This document shows, in pieces, positions 62,789 through 64,000 of a DNA stretch of 64,000 nucleotides. This DNA is from Heliopora coerulea (taxonomy: Eukaryota > Cnidaria > Anthozoa > Scleralcyonacea > Helioporidae). A model generated the notes under the pieces. The model ran no database searches. It had not been told where the DNA came from and worked only from the letters and a program-made list of their open reading frames with translations. Within the stretch, counting starts at the first letter, position 1; every line of letters starts with the position of its first letter. A program made the position numbers and the translations under genes. The stretch spans positions 196,001 through 260,000 of the forward strand of contig JASJOG010000213.1 of the NCBI GenBank assembly GCA_030142905.1. The letters run 5' to 3'.

Positions 62789-64000
62789 TTAAGACAATGA
62801 ACTTGAAAACTTCTTTTCACTAATAGAAAAACATGCCCTCCACTCCCATCTGGAAGCTCCTTCTCTCACCTAATTTGATCTGGGTTGAATAGGGGCCACA
62901 TTGGTCCCCTAGCAGGCAACTCTTCCCCTTCGCCAAGTCCCGTAAAATGTACCAAATAACTACAAAAGTAGGAAAGTGGAGCAAAATGCCTTGCCATTTG
63001 AATCCTTAAAAGAAACAGCTTAAACCAGTTATCTAATCATGAGTGGGTTAAGCCTTTCATTACCCAGTATCCCATCTGCCCTATTAAAATAATTTGAGGT
63101 TAGGTAGAATAGAATTCTAAACAGCAACATTGGCAGCAAAATGGTCAGATGTACTTTTTTCACACCTTCTACATTAAAATTTGAAGGTGGAGATGTCTTA
63201 TCAAGAGAAATACCCCCATCATCCCTGATATGATAAATTGGAGTGGATGCAGAATTGGTAAATTAAGTTTCCATCCACTTCCCTGACGAAGTTTATTTTT
63301 TTCCTATCAAATATTCATTTAATTCTGGCATGTAAAATTGTCTGGTATTGGTCAGGATAAAAATGGAAGACTGATCTGTTCAGAAGAGGGTTAAAACCTA
63401 TTCATTAACCTATCAATTGTCAGTGTCTGATTTATGGGACACCCAGAAGAAAATGGAGAACAAAAGATAAAATCATCCCTTGTATTCTATATAATTCTAG
63501 ACTTGTATAGTGTCATCCACTGGGTGATCATTAGAAGCTATCAAAGACAGGAAAGGGTAAAATTATTTTTCAAATTAATGGTGCAAATATTGTTGCTAAT
63601 TACAACACAATAATTATAGCAGTTTGGTTCTTTTATTTCAACATTAAAACATTTTTTACACACATATTTTCCAAGGTGATTTTGATATTATAGAACAAAA
63701 TTTTCTTGAGCATCTTCTTAATTTTAAAATTATACAATTTCAGGATATGGCCAGCTTTTCTGTGCAACTACTAAAACAGCAGGTTCACTTTTTCTGCGAA
63801 CAGAGTAACTGAGGTAGCAGCAATATAGTGTAGCATTTCATTATAGGCTAATGGAGGTTACAGCAGACGAGAGCATGAAAAGATAAAGAAAGCATTGCAC
63901 AACTGGAAATCTATGTATTGACTCCAGACTCACATGATGGGTAACACAAAACTATAGTATAATGAAGTCTGACTGATCCAACTCTAAAATGTGACCACCA
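62789..64000. other. Region downstream of HHAT with two TTAA-family copies
   Basis: Diverged family copies lie at about 63041-63130 (GTGGGTTAAGCC start, AGAATAGAATTCTAAACAGC) and 63317-63396 (TGTAAAATTGTCTGGTATTG core, GAGGGTTAA end). No gene was recognised up to the window end. The HHAT 3' UTR is expected in the first few hundred bases. Confidence 0.5.

Overview
This is a eukaryotic, animal genome window: AT-rich, with short exons (about 36 to 350 bp, one of 1.1 kb), consensus GT-AG introns, divergent and convergent gene pairs, and many short transposable elements. Every recognised protein is an animal protein (fumarase, a PLEKHH/MAX-1 protein, SERTA proteins, WDR27, MED29, hedgehog acyltransferase). 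Intron density, the Penelope-like retroelement and the type of dispersed repeat point to an early-branching marine invertebrate. An anthozoan cnidarian (coral or anemone) is my best guess, but this is inference and not proven by the sequence.

Layout. 1-3706 (-): 5' two thirds of a mitochondrial-type fumarase gene; the C-terminal exons lie beyond base 1. 3778-4902: two fold-back elements, each flanked by 12-bp direct repeats. 5196-9121 (-): nine-exon gene for an unrecognised 413-residue basic nuclear-type protein, head to head with 9946-11930 (+), a three-exon gene for an unrecognised 141-residue protein; the shared upstream region carries CCAAT and E2F-type sites. 12628-29898 (+): a complete 32-exon PLEKHH/MAX-1 gene (coiled coil, two PH domains, MyTH4, FERM) whose introns hold a broken Penelope-like element, a 169-bp-arm palindrome with hammerhead-ribozyme-like cores, a tRNA-like fold-back and a mariner-type MITE. 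34046-34957 (+) and 37082-37906 (-): two SERTA-domain genes, tail to tail. 40590-54874 (-): a complete 24-exon WDR27 gene. 54954-56427 (+): MED29, only 79 bp from the WDR27 start codon. 56692-57078 (-): a small coiled-coil protein gene. 57572-62788 (+): a complete ten-exon hedgehog acyltransferase (HHAT).

Exon models were built by hand from splice sites, reading-frame phase and protein similarity recalled from family knowledge. For PLEKHH, WDR27, HHAT, MED29, the fumarase part and the two unknown genes at 5-12 kb, every exon junction is phase-consistent. The genes do not form one pathway: they are ordinary neighbours, with promoter sharing at 9.1-9.9 kb, at 54.9 kb and possibly at 57.1-57.6 kb.

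The most unusual content is repetitive. (1) A roughly 100-bp TTAA-bounded inverted-repeat family has about a dozen copies. (2) Three palindromic elements with short asymmetric tails and 12-13 bp target duplications carry hammerhead-like cores. (3) A fold-back has a centre of degenerate telomere-like repeats. (4) Fold-backs are built of tRNA-like modules. (5) Three hAT-type MITEs with 8-bp duplications lie in WDR27. No bacterial-type operon, CRISPR array, rRNA gene or intact tRNA gene was seen.
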